Source of the DNA: an uncultured Clostridium sp.
Lineage (GTDB): Bacteria > Bacillota > Clostridia > TANB77 > CAG-508
Direction of reading: 5' to 3'
DNA: 64,000 nt
Assembly (NCBI GenBank): GCA_947368535.1
Contig: CANBHY010000004.1
Location: 1 to 64,000, forward strand
Shown: positions 9,457 to 18,953 of the stretch, piece after piece
Layout: each line of letters starts with the position of its first letter
How positions within the stretch are numbered: position 1 is the stretch's first letter
The notes under the pieces: generated by a model
Told to the model about the DNA's origin: nothing
What the model saw: only the letters and a program-made list of their open reading frames with translations
The model's database searches: none
Made by a program: the position numbers and the translations under genes

Positions 9457-10024
9457 CTAACTTATGTATAATTTATTTTTTAAAATGTATTCTTCTATTT
9501 CTTTAGTAACTAAATTATTTATACTTTCTTTATTTTTTAGTCTTTCTCTTATTCCGAGTTGAACTGATTTTTAAATTTTCACTGTTTTTCATATATATAA
9601 TGTTTTTGTCAGTGATACTTAAAATCTCGTTTTCATTTCTTTGAAAAATTATATAATTATATTTTTTTAGTTGATCATAATTTTTCCATGTATTCATTTT
9701 TATATAATTGTCTTCTCCAATGAAAAAGAATATTTTATCATCTTTATATTTTTTTTCTAATATTTTAAATATGTCTATTGCATTTAGTTTGCTGTTGATT
9801 TTTTTTTCTATGTCTAGTACTTCAATATTTGATTCTTTTTTGCATAGTAGATTAAGCATTTCTATTCTTTGATCTATTGATATGAGTTTTTCTTTTTTAT
9901 AATAATCATTTACTGGTACGAAGTATACTTTATCAAAATTATATTCTTTTAATGCTTGCTTTATTAGATTATAATGTGCTATTGTTGGAGGATTGAATGA
10001 ACCTCCAAAAAAACCAAGTTTCAC
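9457..10024 (-). CDS. nadD: Nicotinate-nucleotide adenylyltransferase, read through a +1 frameshift
   Basis: Joins ATP and nicotinate mononucleotide in NAD synthesis. The GTG start has AGAGGA upstream; GGSFNPPTIAH (residues 7-17) is the nucleotidyltransferase HxGH-type motif. Read straight, the gene stops at 9530 after ISST-RNKRKTKK, losing the conserved end. The residue after ISST is an in-frame CGG (9554-9556) followed by A. Skipping one base gives ISST-G-IRERLKNKES and then an ordinary NadD C-terminus ending LYIS at 9457, for 188 residues, the normal family length. The corrected stop is 9 nt before the next start. See the findings: two other genes break the same way. The frameshift could be programmed, a mutation or a sequencing error. 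Confidence 0.85.
9554..9557 (-). other. CGG-A +1 frameshift site in nadD
   Basis: In-frame ACT CGG AAT. A +1 slip reads ACT-(C)-GGA-ATA. The zero-frame TAA is 24 nt downstream of the first base of CGG. Confidence 0.6.
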
Positions 10025-10040
10025 TTTTTTTGTCCTCTTT

Positions 10041-10718
10041 TTATTTTTCTAGAATATTTTTAAATTCTTTGAATATTTCTTCATGAATGTCATCTATTGT
10101 TCTTAATTTATCTTCTTTTATGCATTGAATTTCACACCAATTATAATCTTTGGCAACATCACATGCAGCATTATAACTATCTATAATATGATTTGCGTCT
10201 TTTTCATGTATATCTTTTTCCATTCCATGAGTAAACTTGTTTTCTCTATTTTCAATTAATTCTAAACTCTTTTTTGGAGGCATATTTAAGAAAAATACTT
10301 TATCTGGTTTGGGAATTTTATATATGTTGAATTCTAAGTCAAACAACCAGTCTAAAAATTTTTTTCTTTCTTTTTTATCTTTAATTTTTCCAGCTTGATG
10401 AACCATATTGGCGGTAGTATACCTATCTGCTAATATAATTCCTCCATTATTGTAATATTCTTCAAAATCTTTTTTATAAGTCGCATATCTATCTGCTGCA
10501 TAAAATGTTGATGCTATATATGGACTAACGTCATTAGCATGTTCACCAAATTCTCCTGATAGATACATTTTTACTAGTGATGATGAAGGACTGTCATAAT
10601 TAGGAAAAGAAACTTCTATATATTTTATATTTTCTTTTTCTAGTCTTTCTTTTAGCTTAGTAAATTGTGTTTGTTTACCACTTCCATCAGTTCCATCTAT
10701 TACAAATAATTTTCCCAT
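10041..10718 (-). CDS. tmk: Thymidylate kinase
   Basis: Phosphorylates dTMP to dTDP for DNA synthesis. A 225-residue P-loop kinase with GTDGSGKQT at residues 8-16, where Gln replaces the commoner Ser/Thr next to the last Thr, as in a Clostridia-type subgroup. The DRY motif is seen twice: DRYATYKKD, and DRYTTANMVHQ near 98-108. It lies 16 nt upstream of nadD and 22 nt after metG in the same run. Confidence 0.9.
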   Translation of the reverse strand: MGKLFVIDGTDGSGKQTQFTKLKERLEKENIKYIEVSFPNYDSPSSSLVKMYLSGEFGEHANDVSPYIASTFYAADRYATYKKDFEEYYNNGGIILADRYTTANMVHQAGKIKDKKERKKFLDWLFDLEFNIYKIPKPDKVFFLNMPPKKSLELIENRENKFTHGMEKDIHEKDANHIIDSYNAACDVAKDYNWCEIQCIKEDKLRTIDDIHEEIFKEFKNILEK

Positions 10719-10740
10719 ATTTATACCTCTTATTTAAAAT

Positions 10741-12336
10741 TTATTTTATTCTTTCAAATAATGCTTCTATATTTTTATCTGATACATTTATTTCTTTATC
10801 TAGATATATTGGTTTCCAGATTGGTTTTTCTAAGTCTAGATAATTTCTTATTTTTTGTGTGGTTTCTGGCATTATTGGTTCAAACAAGTTGCTTAAGTTT
10901 GCAATAATATTACTGCATGTAAATATTGTATTTACAAATTCCTGTTCATTTTCTTTTATTTGTTTCCATGGCTCTTGAGAATCATAATATTTATTTGCAG
11001 TTTCAACTAAATTCATAATTTTATTTGTAGCTTCTCTAAATTCAAGTCTTTCGATTAAATTTCCTACTTCTTCATAAATTTTTTCTATAAGTTCTTTAAT
11101 TTCTGGATTGATTGTTCCAATTTTAATTTTTTCTAGACCTTTAAATTTAAGAGTTCTATTTACTAGGTTTCCAAATTTGTTTAGAAGTTCACTATTATGA
11201 GTAGCTATAAAGTCTTCTGGAGTGAAATTAGTGTCCTTTTTTTCTGGCCCATTGTTTACGAGATGAAATCTAAGTGAATCAATTGGATATATTTCTAATG
11301 CTTCTAATGCTGTTATTCCTATTTTTTTGCTTTTTGAAAATTTTTGGTCATTATAATTTAGATATTCAGTTGAAACTATCGTATCTACTAAATGATAATT
11401 TTCTTTTTGTCCTAGAAGAAGGGCATTAAGTATTATACTATGGAATACTATATTGTCTTTTCCATGGCACATATATATTTTATTGTTATGTCCTTCCTTC
11501 CAAAAATCTTCCCAATTTAATCCTTTTTCTTCACAGACTTTCATTGTGTTTGTAAGATAACCTAATACAGCGTCTATCCATACATACATTCTTTTATCTT
11601 CATATCCTGGTATTGGTATTTCTACTCCCCAGTCAATATCTCTTGTTACGGCTCTGTCTAATAATCCTTGTTTTAGATATTTTTCAGTTTCATTTTTAGC
11701 GTTTATTCTCCATTCGTGATTTACTTTTTGAGTATGATCTTCAATATCTTTTTGAAAAGCAGATAACTTTAAATATAAAATTTTATTATCTTTTTGAATT
11801 GTTTTTGAACCACATACAATGCAGTTTCCTCCAATTAATTCTTCTTGAGTTGGAACATGAAGACAATTATCACATTGATCTCCTTTTGTTTCTTCTCCAC
11901 ATTCTGGACAGTTTAAAACAATTTCTCTGTCTGCTAAAAACTTATTACATTTTTCACAGAAGCATTGTGGTTCTATTTTTTCATATATATATCCATTATC
12001 ATATAATTTCTTAAATAATTGCTGTACTTTCTCTTTATGATACTCTGAATATGTGTGAGAATATAAATCATATGAAAAATTGATTTTTTTAAAAAGTTCT
12101 TTAAATTCTTCATCATAATGCTCAGCTATTTTTTGAGGAGATGTTTTTTCTTTTCTTGCTCTTTCTGTTATTGGGGTTCCATGACAGTCAGAACCTGATA
12201 CAAACATTACATTATCTCCAGTAAGTCTATAATATCTAGCTAATATATCTCCTGATATTAATCCTGCTATATGACCTAAATGTAATGAGCTGTTTGCATA
12301 TGGCCAAGCATTTCCTATTACAATATTTCTATTCAT
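10741..12336 (-). CDS. metG: Methionyl-tRNA synthetase
   Basis: Charges tRNA-Met. A 531-residue class Ia synthetase with the HIGH-type motif LHLGHIAG at about 18-25, and KMSKS represented by FSKSKKIG near 333. The connective domain holds four CxxC-type knuckles (CEKC, CPEC, CDNC, CIVC, about residues 127-177), so it is the two-zinc form. There is no C-terminal EMAP/Trbp111 tRNA-binding domain, so it is a short form. It lies 16 nt after an unknown protein gene and heads metG-tmk-nadD-DUF368. Confidence 0.95.
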   Translation of the reverse strand: MNRNIVIGNAWPYANSSLHLGHIAGLISGDILARYYRLTGDNVMFVSGSDCHGTPITERARKEKTSPQKIAEHYDEEFKELFKKINFSYDLYSHTYSEYHKEKVQQLFKKLYDNGYIYEKIEPQCFCEKCNKFLADREIVLNCPECGEETKGDQCDNCLHVPTQEELIGGNCIVCGSKTIQKDNKILYLKLSAFQKDIEDHTQKVNHEWRINAKNETEKYLKQGLLDRAVTRDIDWGVEIPIPGYEDKRMYVWIDAVLGYLTNTMKVCEEKGLNWEDFWKEGHNNKIYMCHGKDNIVFHSIILNALLLGQKENYHLVDTIVSTEYLNYNDQKFSKSKKIGITALEALEIYPIDSLRFHLVNNGPEKKDTNFTPEDFIATHNSELLNKFGNLVNRTLKFKGLEKIKIGTINPEIKELIEKIYEEVGNLIERLEFREATNKIMNLVETANKYYDSQEPWKQIKENEQEFVNTIFTCSNIIANLSNLFEPIMPETTQKIRNYLDLEKPIWKPIYLDKEINVSDKNIEALFERIK

Positions 12337-12352
12337 ATATGTTTTCTCCTTT

Positions 12353-14005
12353 TTAGTATGGTTTTGTTCTTATTCCTCTATAATATTCTTCTTCGATTTC
12401 TTCTAATAGATCTGATAAAGTCAAATTTAACATTTGAAGTAATTGATTTCTTCTGGCGTATAAATCTGGTAGTTTTCTTGCATCATCTGTAAAAGCATCT
12501 GATATGTCTGGATCAGAATTATCATGATTTTTACTTTTTGATAAATCGTTATTTGTTGATTCATAATGGCTATGAGTATAGTGATGGTTAGCACATCTTT
12601 CATCATGACCTGTTTGTCCTTCAATTTCTCGTATTTCTGTTTCTACATCCATTAATTCTTCTAATATTTCTATTTTTGAAGATAAATCAGAATATGTTAT
12701 TGGTGAACTTGATCCTGAAGTTTCTTCATCTTCTTTTACAATTTCAGCCTTTTGATTTTCACCTATATTGTTTTCCATGTATACACTACTTGGATAAATG
12801 CTTTTTTGTGGAACTCTATCAAATATAGCGTTTCCGTTTTTTTTATTTTCTATTAGGCTAAGGTCTGTATTTCCAGAAAAGCCAGCAAATAATAATTGAT
12901 TTGAATCATTATCTTTACTTTCTCCTGCTCTTCTAATTTGATATAAATTGTATCTTTCTTCGTTTGGATTAGTTTTTCCAGCTTTAATTTCTCCAGCTTT
13001 AATGTAAGTGTCATGGTTATGAGCAGTGTCTTTTAAAAGACTAGCTACTTGTTTAGATACTGGAGTTGCTTCAAATCCCTGAATTTCTTCTCTAGTGCCA
13101 TCATCTTTTTCTTCCATAACTTTAAAATTGTTGTTTCTCATTCTTATGATTAATGGTTTTGCGTTTTGAGTTAAAGAGTCATTGAATAGTTTAGAACCTC
13201 CATCTCTGTCTTCAATTCTTATAACACTTAATATATCTTCTGGTCTTTCACCTAATTGTCTTGCAATTTCTTCTTTTTCTAATTCTTCTTTCGTTCTTTC
13301 TTCTCTTTTTTCTTTTAATGGAACTATTTTTAGATTTCCGCCTTTTGTAGGTGTGCTCATTTCTTGAGTTTGCATCTCTGGTTCTAATTCTTTTATTACT
13401 AATCCCTCTGATAGTGATAATAGTCCCATTTGTTCAAATGGCTCTAAGTTTTTTTGAAAATCTGGATCTAGCAATACCATTCCATTTTCATCTACTTCTG
13501 CTAATTTTTCTAAATTTGTTACTTGAAGTGATCCATCTTTCATAGCTACTACTTCAATTCCTTTTGATTCAAGAAAAGCTAACTGATTTGTGTCGATATC
13601 TCTTCTAATCATTTCTCTTATGGCAGCACTTTCTGATATTTCTTTAAAGGGTAATTGATCAGCAGCTTTTCCTATTTCTTCTAATTGCATTCCATCTTGA
13701 AGAAGCACTATTATATCTTCTTTTTCTAGCCCTGTCCTTTGCATTAGTTCAGATATTTCGTCGCCTGTATATTTTTGTTGCTTTTTTTGTAGAATGTCTG
13801 TTTTACCTTTTGATTCTTTCATTATAAGTAAATCTGGAATTTTTATTCCATTATCTACTAGTGTTAATGAATCTATTCTTCTAAACTGGCTAAATTCTAC
13901 ATCTGTTCTATTAGTTTTTTCCAGATAATTTTTCATTAGACTTAAGTTTGTTAGTTCATTATCTGCCTCATCTAGATATTCATTTTTCAATAAACTTTTT
14001 TCCAT
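12353..14005 (-). CDS. Large acidic cytoplasmic protein of unknown function
   Basis: Not recognised. About 550 residues with no signal peptide or membrane segment. It is rich in Glu, Lys and Asn, with a charged stretch near 240-260 (KEKREERTKEELEKEE) and an Asp/Asn/His-rich low-complexity region near 480-510 containing DERCANHHYTHSHYE, a possible metal-binding or disordered patch. An ATG five codons further upstream (14020) is possible, but AAAGGAATTAAA precisely precedes the ATG at 14005, which is chosen. It sits between glmM and metG, 16 nt from metG, so it is co-transcribed with housekeeping genes. Confidence 0.75.
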   Translation of the reverse strand: MEKSLLKNEYLDEADNELTNLSLMKNYLEKTNRTDVEFSQFRRIDSLTLVDNGIKIPDLLIMKESKGKTDILQKKQQKYTGDEISELMQRTGLEKEDIIVLLQDGMQLEEIGKAADQLPFKEISESAAIREMIRRDIDTNQLAFLESKGIEVVAMKDGSLQVTNLEKLAEVDENGMVLLDPDFQKNLEPFEQMGLLSLSEGLVIKELEPEMQTQEMSTPTKGGNLKIVPLKEKREERTKEELEKEEIARQLGERPEDILSVIRIEDRDGGSKLFNDSLTQNAKPLIIRMRNNNFKVMEEKDDGTREEIQGFEATPVSKQVASLLKDTAHNHDTYIKAGEIKAGKTNPNEERYNLYQIRRAGESKDNDSNQLLFAGFSGNTDLSLIENKKNGNAIFDRVPQKSIYPSSVYMENNIGENQKAEIVKEDEETSGSSSPITYSDLSSKIEILEELMDVETEIREIEGQTGHDERCANHHYTHSHYESTNNDLSKSKNHDNSDPDISDAFTDDARKLPDLYARRNQLLQMLNLTLSDLLEEIEEEYYRGIRTKPY

Positions 14006-14057
14006 TTTAATTCCTTTCATTTAGATCTATGGGCTTTTCTTATGTATTATGAAACTA

Positions 14058-15425
14058 CTATTTTAATTTTTTCTCTATCAAATCTGCTAATTCTCTTGCT
14101 TTTTGAGTTATTACTTTTTGATCTTCTCCTTCAATCATTACTCTAACTAATGGTTCTGTTCCTGAAGGACGTATTAATACTCTTCCGTTTCCAGAAAATT
14201 CAGCAGTAAGCTTTTCTATTGCTGCTTTTATCTCTGTATCTTTTTCGTAATCATATTTTTTATCACTTGAAACTTTTGCATTTATTAATACTTGAGGATA
14301 AATTGTAACTACTTTTCTTGCTTCTGAAGGTAATTGTTTTGTTTCTAATAATATTTGTATTAACATTAGTGAAGTTAATATTCCGTCTCCTGTAGGATTA
14401 TAATCTAGATATATAATATGTCCAGATTGTTCTCCACCTAGATTATATCCGTTTGCAATCATTTCTTCTAAAACGTATCTATCTCCAACTGTTGTTTGTT
14501 TAAAGTTTATTTCTGTTTTTTCTGAGAATTTATTTAGTCCTAGGTTACTCATAACTGTAGCTACTAGAGTATCTTTTGCTAGTTTATCTTTTATTTTTAA
14601 ATAGTTTGAGGCTATTGCTAGCATTATGTCTCCATCAATTTCTTCACCATTTTCATCTACTGCTAAACATCTATCTCCATCACCATCATAAGCAATACCT
14701 AAATTGTATTTTCCTTCTACTACTTTTTCTTTTAACATTCCTAAATGTGTTGAACCACAGTTATCATTAATATTTATTCCATTTGGTTCATTATTTATAA
14801 TATCAAAATTGATTCCTAATCTTTTATAAATTTTTTCTGCTACTTTATATGTTGCTCCATTTGCAGTGTCTATTAGTACTCTAAAGTCTTCTGTTTTATT
14901 TTTTGTAATATTTTCATGAAATATTCCTACAATGAAATCTACATAGTCTTCTATCATATTTTCTGCGTTTTCTGCGATTCCTATTTTTTCTGCTACAGCT
15001 GTTAATGCTGAAAGTTTTTCATCAGAATCCATAATTTCTTCAATTTCTTCTTCTAGACTATCTGGTATTTTCATTCCTTTATTACTAAAGTATTTTATTC
15101 CATTAAATTCAAAAGTGTTGTGTGATGCAGATATTACGACACTTGCATCTGCATTATATTTTTTTGTTAGGTATGCTACTGCTGGTGTTGGTATTACTCC
15201 TAATGTTTTTACATTAGCACCATAACTTAAAAAACCTGCTAACATAGCGCTCTCTATTAATGTTCCTGATATACGTGTATCTCTTCCTATAAAAATTGTA
15301 GGTGCTTTTTCTGTATATTCTGATAATACTGATGCTCCTGCTTTTGCAACTCTAAATACTAGACTTGGAGAAAGTTCAGTATTAGCTATTCTTCTAATTC
15401 CATCTGTTCCAAAATATTTTCTCAT
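14058..15425 (-). CDS. glmM: Phosphoglucosamine mutase
   Basis: Converts glucosamine-6-phosphate to glucosamine-1-phosphate for peptidoglycan precursors. The start at 15425 gives MRKYFGTDGIR, preceded at 8 nt by AGGAGG. A longer reading frame begins ten codons upstream but lacks a ribosome site. Motifs: active-site phosphoserine in VVISASHN (about residue 100), metal loop DGDGDR (about 240), sugar loop GGEQSGH (about 325) and phosphate-binding RPSGTEP near the C-terminus. It is about 455 residues, normal for GlmM. It is the probable first gene of the long run down to the metal transporter. Confidence 0.94.
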   Translation of the reverse strand: MRKYFGTDGIRRIANTELSPSLVFRVAKAGASVLSEYTEKAPTIFIGRDTRISGTLIESAMLAGFLSYGANVKTLGVIPTPAVAYLTKKYNADASVVISASHNTFEFNGIKYFSNKGMKIPDSLEEEIEEIMDSDEKLSALTAVAEKIGIAENAENMIEDYVDFIVGIFHENITKNKTEDFRVLIDTANGATYKVAEKIYKRLGINFDIINNEPNGININDNCGSTHLGMLKEKVVEGKYNLGIAYDGDGDRCLAVDENGEEIDGDIMLAIASNYLKIKDKLAKDTLVATVMSNLGLNKFSEKTEINFKQTTVGDRYVLEEMIANGYNLGGEQSGHIIYLDYNPTGDGILTSLMLIQILLETKQLPSEARKVVTIYPQVLINAKVSSDKKYDYEKDTEIKAAIEKLTAEFSGNGRVLIRPSGTEPLVRVMIEGEDQKVITQKARELADLIEKKLK

Positions 15426-15501
15426 AAATATAATCCTCCTTTTAGATGTTACCATTATACATATTAATTATTTGTTTTTCAAGTTATTTTAGTGTTTTGA
15501 T

Positions 15502-15537
15502 AACTTAAAAACACCTATAAAAGATTATAGGTGTTTT
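15502..15537 (-). terminator. Terminator after secF
   Basis: A perfect 12-bp stem AAAACACCTATA/TATAGGTGTTTT (15507-15518, 15526-15537) followed on the minus strand by TTTTTAAG. It separates the secDF unit from glmM. Confidence 0.85.
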
Positions 15538-15551
15538 GGTTTATTAATATT

Positions 15552-16337
15552 TTATTTATTTGAATTATTTATTCTTTTTTCGTTATTTAAAGTTTCTGAT
15601 ATTAATTGTAATATCCATATCATTATTACTAAAGTTGGCATATATGATGAAACTGGGATTCTAGCAATTGCAATTACTGATAGAATAAAACTTTGTAATA
15701 AGATCATATTAAATGCTAATTTTATTGGAATGATAATCCAAGCATTTTTATATGCTTTATGATATCTAATTGCAAAGTATACCATTACTATTCCTAAGCT
15801 GATTGATAATGGTATAATAAATTCTTTTAGTATATCGTATAGTGAAGTTTTAGCAATTTTTGATAATTGTACTTTACTTGTTGTCTCTAGCAATTCTTCA
15901 TTTGTATATTCTAGATTATATTTTTCTTTTATTTGAGCTATAAGATTTGTTTTTTCTTCATCTGTCATTGTATCTATAGATTCAATTTTCATCTCATTTA
16001 GTATTACATCTTTTTTTATGTCTTTAATATCAAAATCTGTAGAATATTTTTCATTTAATTTAGTGAATAATTTTTGTATATCTTCATCTGAAAATTTTTT
16101 TGAATCTATTGCAACGCTTGTTTTAAATAAAGTTGTTGTTCTTACTATTGGATTTCCATTTACAGTTTGATTTAATATTTTTTTAATATCTTTAATGTTA
16201 TAGTCGTCTCCTAATGATATTTCTAATCTTTCATGTTCACTATAAACTGTGCTGTAGTTAAATCCTTTTGTTTTTAAAATAATTATTCCTAATATTATTG
16301 CGATAATCATTACAATATATAATGCTTTTTTCTTCAT
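15552..16337 (-). CDS. secF: Divergent SecF-like protein-export membrane protein
   Basis: SecF works with SecD as a proton-driven aid to the Sec translocase. This protein is about 261 residues: one N-terminal membrane helix, a long extracytoplasmic region (about 30-165), then about four helices. The sequence is far from classical SecF and the name rests mainly on the partner gene and on the layout. The ATG at 16337 is preceded at 8 nt by GGAG and lies one base after the secD stop; an upstream ATG (16352) would overlap secD without need. Confidence 0.65.
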   Translation of the reverse strand: MKKKALYIVMIIAIILGIIILKTKGFNYSTVYSEHERLEISLGDDYNIKDIKKILNQTVNGNPIVRTTTLFKTSVAIDSKKFSDEDIQKLFTKLNEKYSTDFDIKDIKKDVILNEMKIESIDTMTDEEKTNLIAQIKEKYNLEYTNEELLETTSKVQLSKIAKTSLYDILKEFIIPLSISLGIVMVYFAIRYHKAYKNAWIIIPIKLAFNMILLQSFILSVIAIARIPVSSYMPTLVIMIWILQLISETLNNEKRINNSNK

Positions 16338-16338
16338 T

Positions 16339-17745
16339 TTATTCAACTCCATTCTTTGTATTATTTTTTCTTAGTAATAGTATTGAAGTAAGTAATGTAT
16401 ATATAGTACTTATAATTACCCCCCATACAGCTACCATTCCAACTGATTGAAGATGAATATTTTTAGATAATGTAAATACTATTATTGTTATTATTAAAGG
16501 AATCATATTAAATAAAATTTTTCCATAAGCTTTTAATTGATCTATTGCTTTTTCTTTATTCATTAATAATTTAATTATCATATAATTTATTAGTGCTACT
16601 AATAGTGTTGCTGTTAATCCTGATAATGTTAATGATACTTTTGTAGCTCTTATTAATAATGAGTGAATTGCTATAAATCCAATTTCGATGATAGCAGCTA
16701 TTAATCCATTAGCTTTATATTTTGCTATCATTATGATTGATATAATTATTATTATTATTGCTCCAAAAATTGTAGCAAATATTAAGAAATTGTTACTTGT
16801 TGTTGATTCTATAAAAGTACCCTTTGTTAAAGAATATTTTATTGGCATACTTTCTGTGTTTAATTCTGATGCTACTACCGCAGCCTCGTTGCGTTTATCG
16901 TTAAATGTTTGCATATTTTCTGTTGAAACATTTTGACTTAATGGTATAAATAGTTCTGTATATTGTCCATCTGGTGTAAAGTATGTTTGATATTTGTCTT
17001 CTCCATCAATTTGTACTATTACATATTTTGTAGAGGATTCTCCGTTTTCGTTTGTTGTTGCAATATATTTTTTTGTTATTTCGTTTAGTTTGCTTTGTCC
17101 GTCTTTTTTAAACGTAAGAACTAGTCCAATATCATATGATGGATATTTAGATTCGGTATTTGTTGAATCAGAAGCTTTATAATTGACACTTACTGATTTT
17201 ATCATATCTTTAGAGATTAGAGTTTCTTTAGTTTCTGAATCTATTATTGCTAAAGTTCCTTTGTTTATTGCCAATGAAACTGTGTAATCTGTAATGCTTT
17301 GATATGGCACGTCTACAGAAATTTCTCCTGTCTTTTCATTTAAAGTAACTGAATAATCTGTTACACCAAATCTTTTTAGCCTTTCTGATATTAAGTCTTT
17401 AGATTTTTTATAATTTTCAAGAGTTAATACGCTTGTATCATTTACTGGAACTTGTTTTTTTGGAGTTTCTGTTGTATTTGTTGTTTGTTCTCCTTCTTGA
17501 GATTCAGTTGATTCTGTTGCTGGAACTGCATCTTTATCTTCTACTTCTTCAGTAGAAGTATCAACTGAAAATACAAATGTTCTGATATTACTTAACTCTT
17601 TGCTTAGAGTATACTCTGGTAATATATTTCTCCATCCATTTAGATTTTTTTTGTGTATTCCTAAGAATGATATTAAGCTTACTAATATTATTAATAATAT
17701 TGTAATTCCTTTTGTTAGTATGTTTGTTAATGTTTTCTTTTTCAC
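16339..17745 (-). CDS. secD: SecD-like protein-export membrane protein
   Basis: A 468-residue protein with an N-terminal membrane helix, a Ser/Thr/Glu-rich linker (about 65-95) and a P1-like periplasmic-side domain with KKSKDLISERLKRFGV and GEISVDVPY, typical of SecD. A second block has DIGLVLTFKKDGQSKL, followed by a membrane domain of about five helices. The transmembrane part lacks obvious classical SecD motifs, so function is inferred from the ectodomain. It is coupled to secF, and follows TIGR04086 and HD genes, a neighbourhood shared with yajC/tgt/queA in many Clostridia. Confidence 0.78.
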   Translation of the reverse strand: MKKKTLTNILTKGITILLIILVSLISFLGIHKKNLNGWRNILPEYTLSKELSNIRTFVFSVDTSTEEVEDKDAVPATESTESQEGEQTTNTTETPKKQVPVNDTSVLTLENYKKSKDLISERLKRFGVTDYSVTLNEKTGEISVDVPYQSITDYTVSLAINKGTLAIIDSETKETLISKDMIKSVSVNYKASDSTNTESKYPSYDIGLVLTFKKDGQSKLNEITKKYIATTNENGESSTKYVIVQIDGEDKYQTYFTPDGQYTELFIPLSQNVSTENMQTFNDKRNEAAVVASELNTESMPIKYSLTKGTFIESTTSNNFLIFATIFGAIIIIIISIIMIAKYKANGLIAAIIEIGFIAIHSLLIRATKVSLTLSGLTATLLVALINYMIIKLLMNKEKAIDQLKAYGKILFNMIPLIITIIVFTLSKNIHLQSVGMVAVWGVIISTIYTLLTSILLLRKNNTKNGVE

Positions 17746-17757
17746 TTTTGTTACCCC

Positions 17758-18420
17758 CTATAATAAATTGGTATCATTTATAATTACTTCAAACCATAGT
17801 CCTAAATATTTTGCTGCATATTTACTCATCATAGTTCTATCCATAAAAATTTCAAAATAATCAAGTACTGGACACATTTTTGTATCTATAGTAAGATCTA
17901 ATACAATTTTCTTTTCTTCTTTATCTATTCTTAATTTAGCGTCTGTTACTGCATAATTTACTCGATCATGTTTATCAAATAAAGATACGTTTGTTTTGCA
18001 TACTCTGCTTCTATGGGCATCTGATTTGTCTGCTAATATCAATGCTGCTGATATATCACTTACTGCTGTTCCAGATGATTCATCATGATTGCCTATTGCC
18101 ATCATAATTTCTGTTCTGTCTTTTACATTCATTCCCATATCTTTTAATATGTTTCCAGCAATGATTGCTCCTGTATGTGCGTGATCTTTTCTATTTATAG
18201 AATTTCCTAAATCATGCATATATCCTGCAATTTGTGCTAATCTTATTCTGTCATCATCGTATCCTAGTGTTTTCAATATTTCTCCTGCTCTTTGCGATAC
18301 AATTGATAAATGTCTATCTCCATGTTCAGTATATCCTAGGACATCTAGCTGTTGTTGTGCAGCAAGAATTAGTTGCTTTACTTCTTCATTTTGTTTCACG
18401 TCTTCAAGAGTTATATTCAC
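17758..18420 (-). CDS. HD-domain phosphohydrolase
   Basis: A 220-residue cytoplasmic protein. GDRHLSIVSQRA supplies the first histidine, GYMHDLGNSI the HD doublet (about residue 70), DHAHTGA and IGNHDESSG further metal ligands and DKSDAHRSR a late aspartate, so the HD metal centre looks complete. HD proteins hydrolyse nucleotides, cyclic dinucleotides or other phosphoesters; the substrate is unknown. The start is GTG with TAAGGAGG seven bases upstream. It lies 12 nt before secD. Confidence 0.85.
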   Translation of the reverse strand: MNITLEDVKQNEEVKQLILAAQQQLDVLGYTEHGDRHLSIVSQRAGEILKTLGYDDDRIRLAQIAGYMHDLGNSINRKDHAHTGAIIAGNILKDMGMNVKDRTEIMMAIGNHDESSGTAVSDISAALILADKSDAHRSRVCKTNVSLFDKHDRVNYAVTDAKLRIDKEEKKIVLDLTIDTKMCPVLDYFEIFMDRTMMSKYAAKYLGLWFEVIINDTNLL

Positions 18421-18478
18421 GCTTATTCCTCCTTAGTTATCATTGTTTGATTTTATATTAAATATAGAAAAATATCAA

Positions 18479-18862
18479 CTATTTTTTATAACTTTTTATA
18501 TTGATTCCTACAATTCCTCCTATTGAACCACAAATAAATGTAATTACAAGCATTATCATTGAATATACATTTATTTCAAAATTTTGCATTGATATGCTTG
18601 AAACTATATATAGTATAGAAAAATAACTTAACCCTATTAGACCTCCTTTAAGTAATCCTTTTTCATTATTTTTTATCATGACTACTGATGTAGCTATTAA
18701 AATGCTTAGACCAGTTATTATTAAAATTGCAGGTGTTATGATTTTTTCAGTTATTTTACTTGATGTTAATATTATTCCTAATATATAGAATAATATTATA
18801 CTTATTGTAAAACTTGAAACAACTCCCTTTATGTAACTTAATAAAAATTTTTCTTCTTTCAT
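18479..18862 (-). CDS. TIGR04086 (DUF3792) family small membrane protein
   Basis: A 127-residue protein with four predicted helices. The family hallmark KGLLKGGLIGLSYFSILYIV is present in the middle. The start at 18862 has GGAGGTAAAC directly upstream; the longer reading frame extends backwards through a terminator and another gene and is not real. Function is unknown. In many Clostridia this family lies next to yajC, tgt, queA and secDF, which is also the case here, suggesting a link to protein export. Confidence 0.85.
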   Translation of the reverse strand: MKEEKFLLSYIKGVVSSFTISIILFYILGIILTSSKITEKIITPAILIITGLSILIATSVVMIKNNEKGLLKGGLIGLSYFSILYIVSSISMQNFEINVYSMIMLVITFICGSIGGIVGINIKSYKK

Positions 18863-18902
18863 GTTTACCTCCAAATTATTAAAATGAGGTTTTTGAAAAT
18901 AG

Positions 18903-18947
18903 ACAAACAAAAACCCTTTTTCATATTTATATGAAAAGGGTTTGTTT
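18903..18947 (-). terminator. Strong terminator after the WG-repeat protein gene
   Basis: AAACCCTTTTCATA pairs with TATGAAAAAGGGTTT around 18911-18943 and is followed on the minus strand by TTTTTGTTTG. It separates the rnhA-to-WG run from the TIGR04086-secDF run. Confidence 0.88.
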
Positions 18948-18953
18948 TTATGA

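Noticed and set aside
9530..10024. nadD as an ordinary pseudogene
   Set aside because: The downstream frame is intact to a well-placed stop and shows conserved family sequence. The same CGG-A break occurs in two other genes, which random decay would not explain. Sequencing error is still open.
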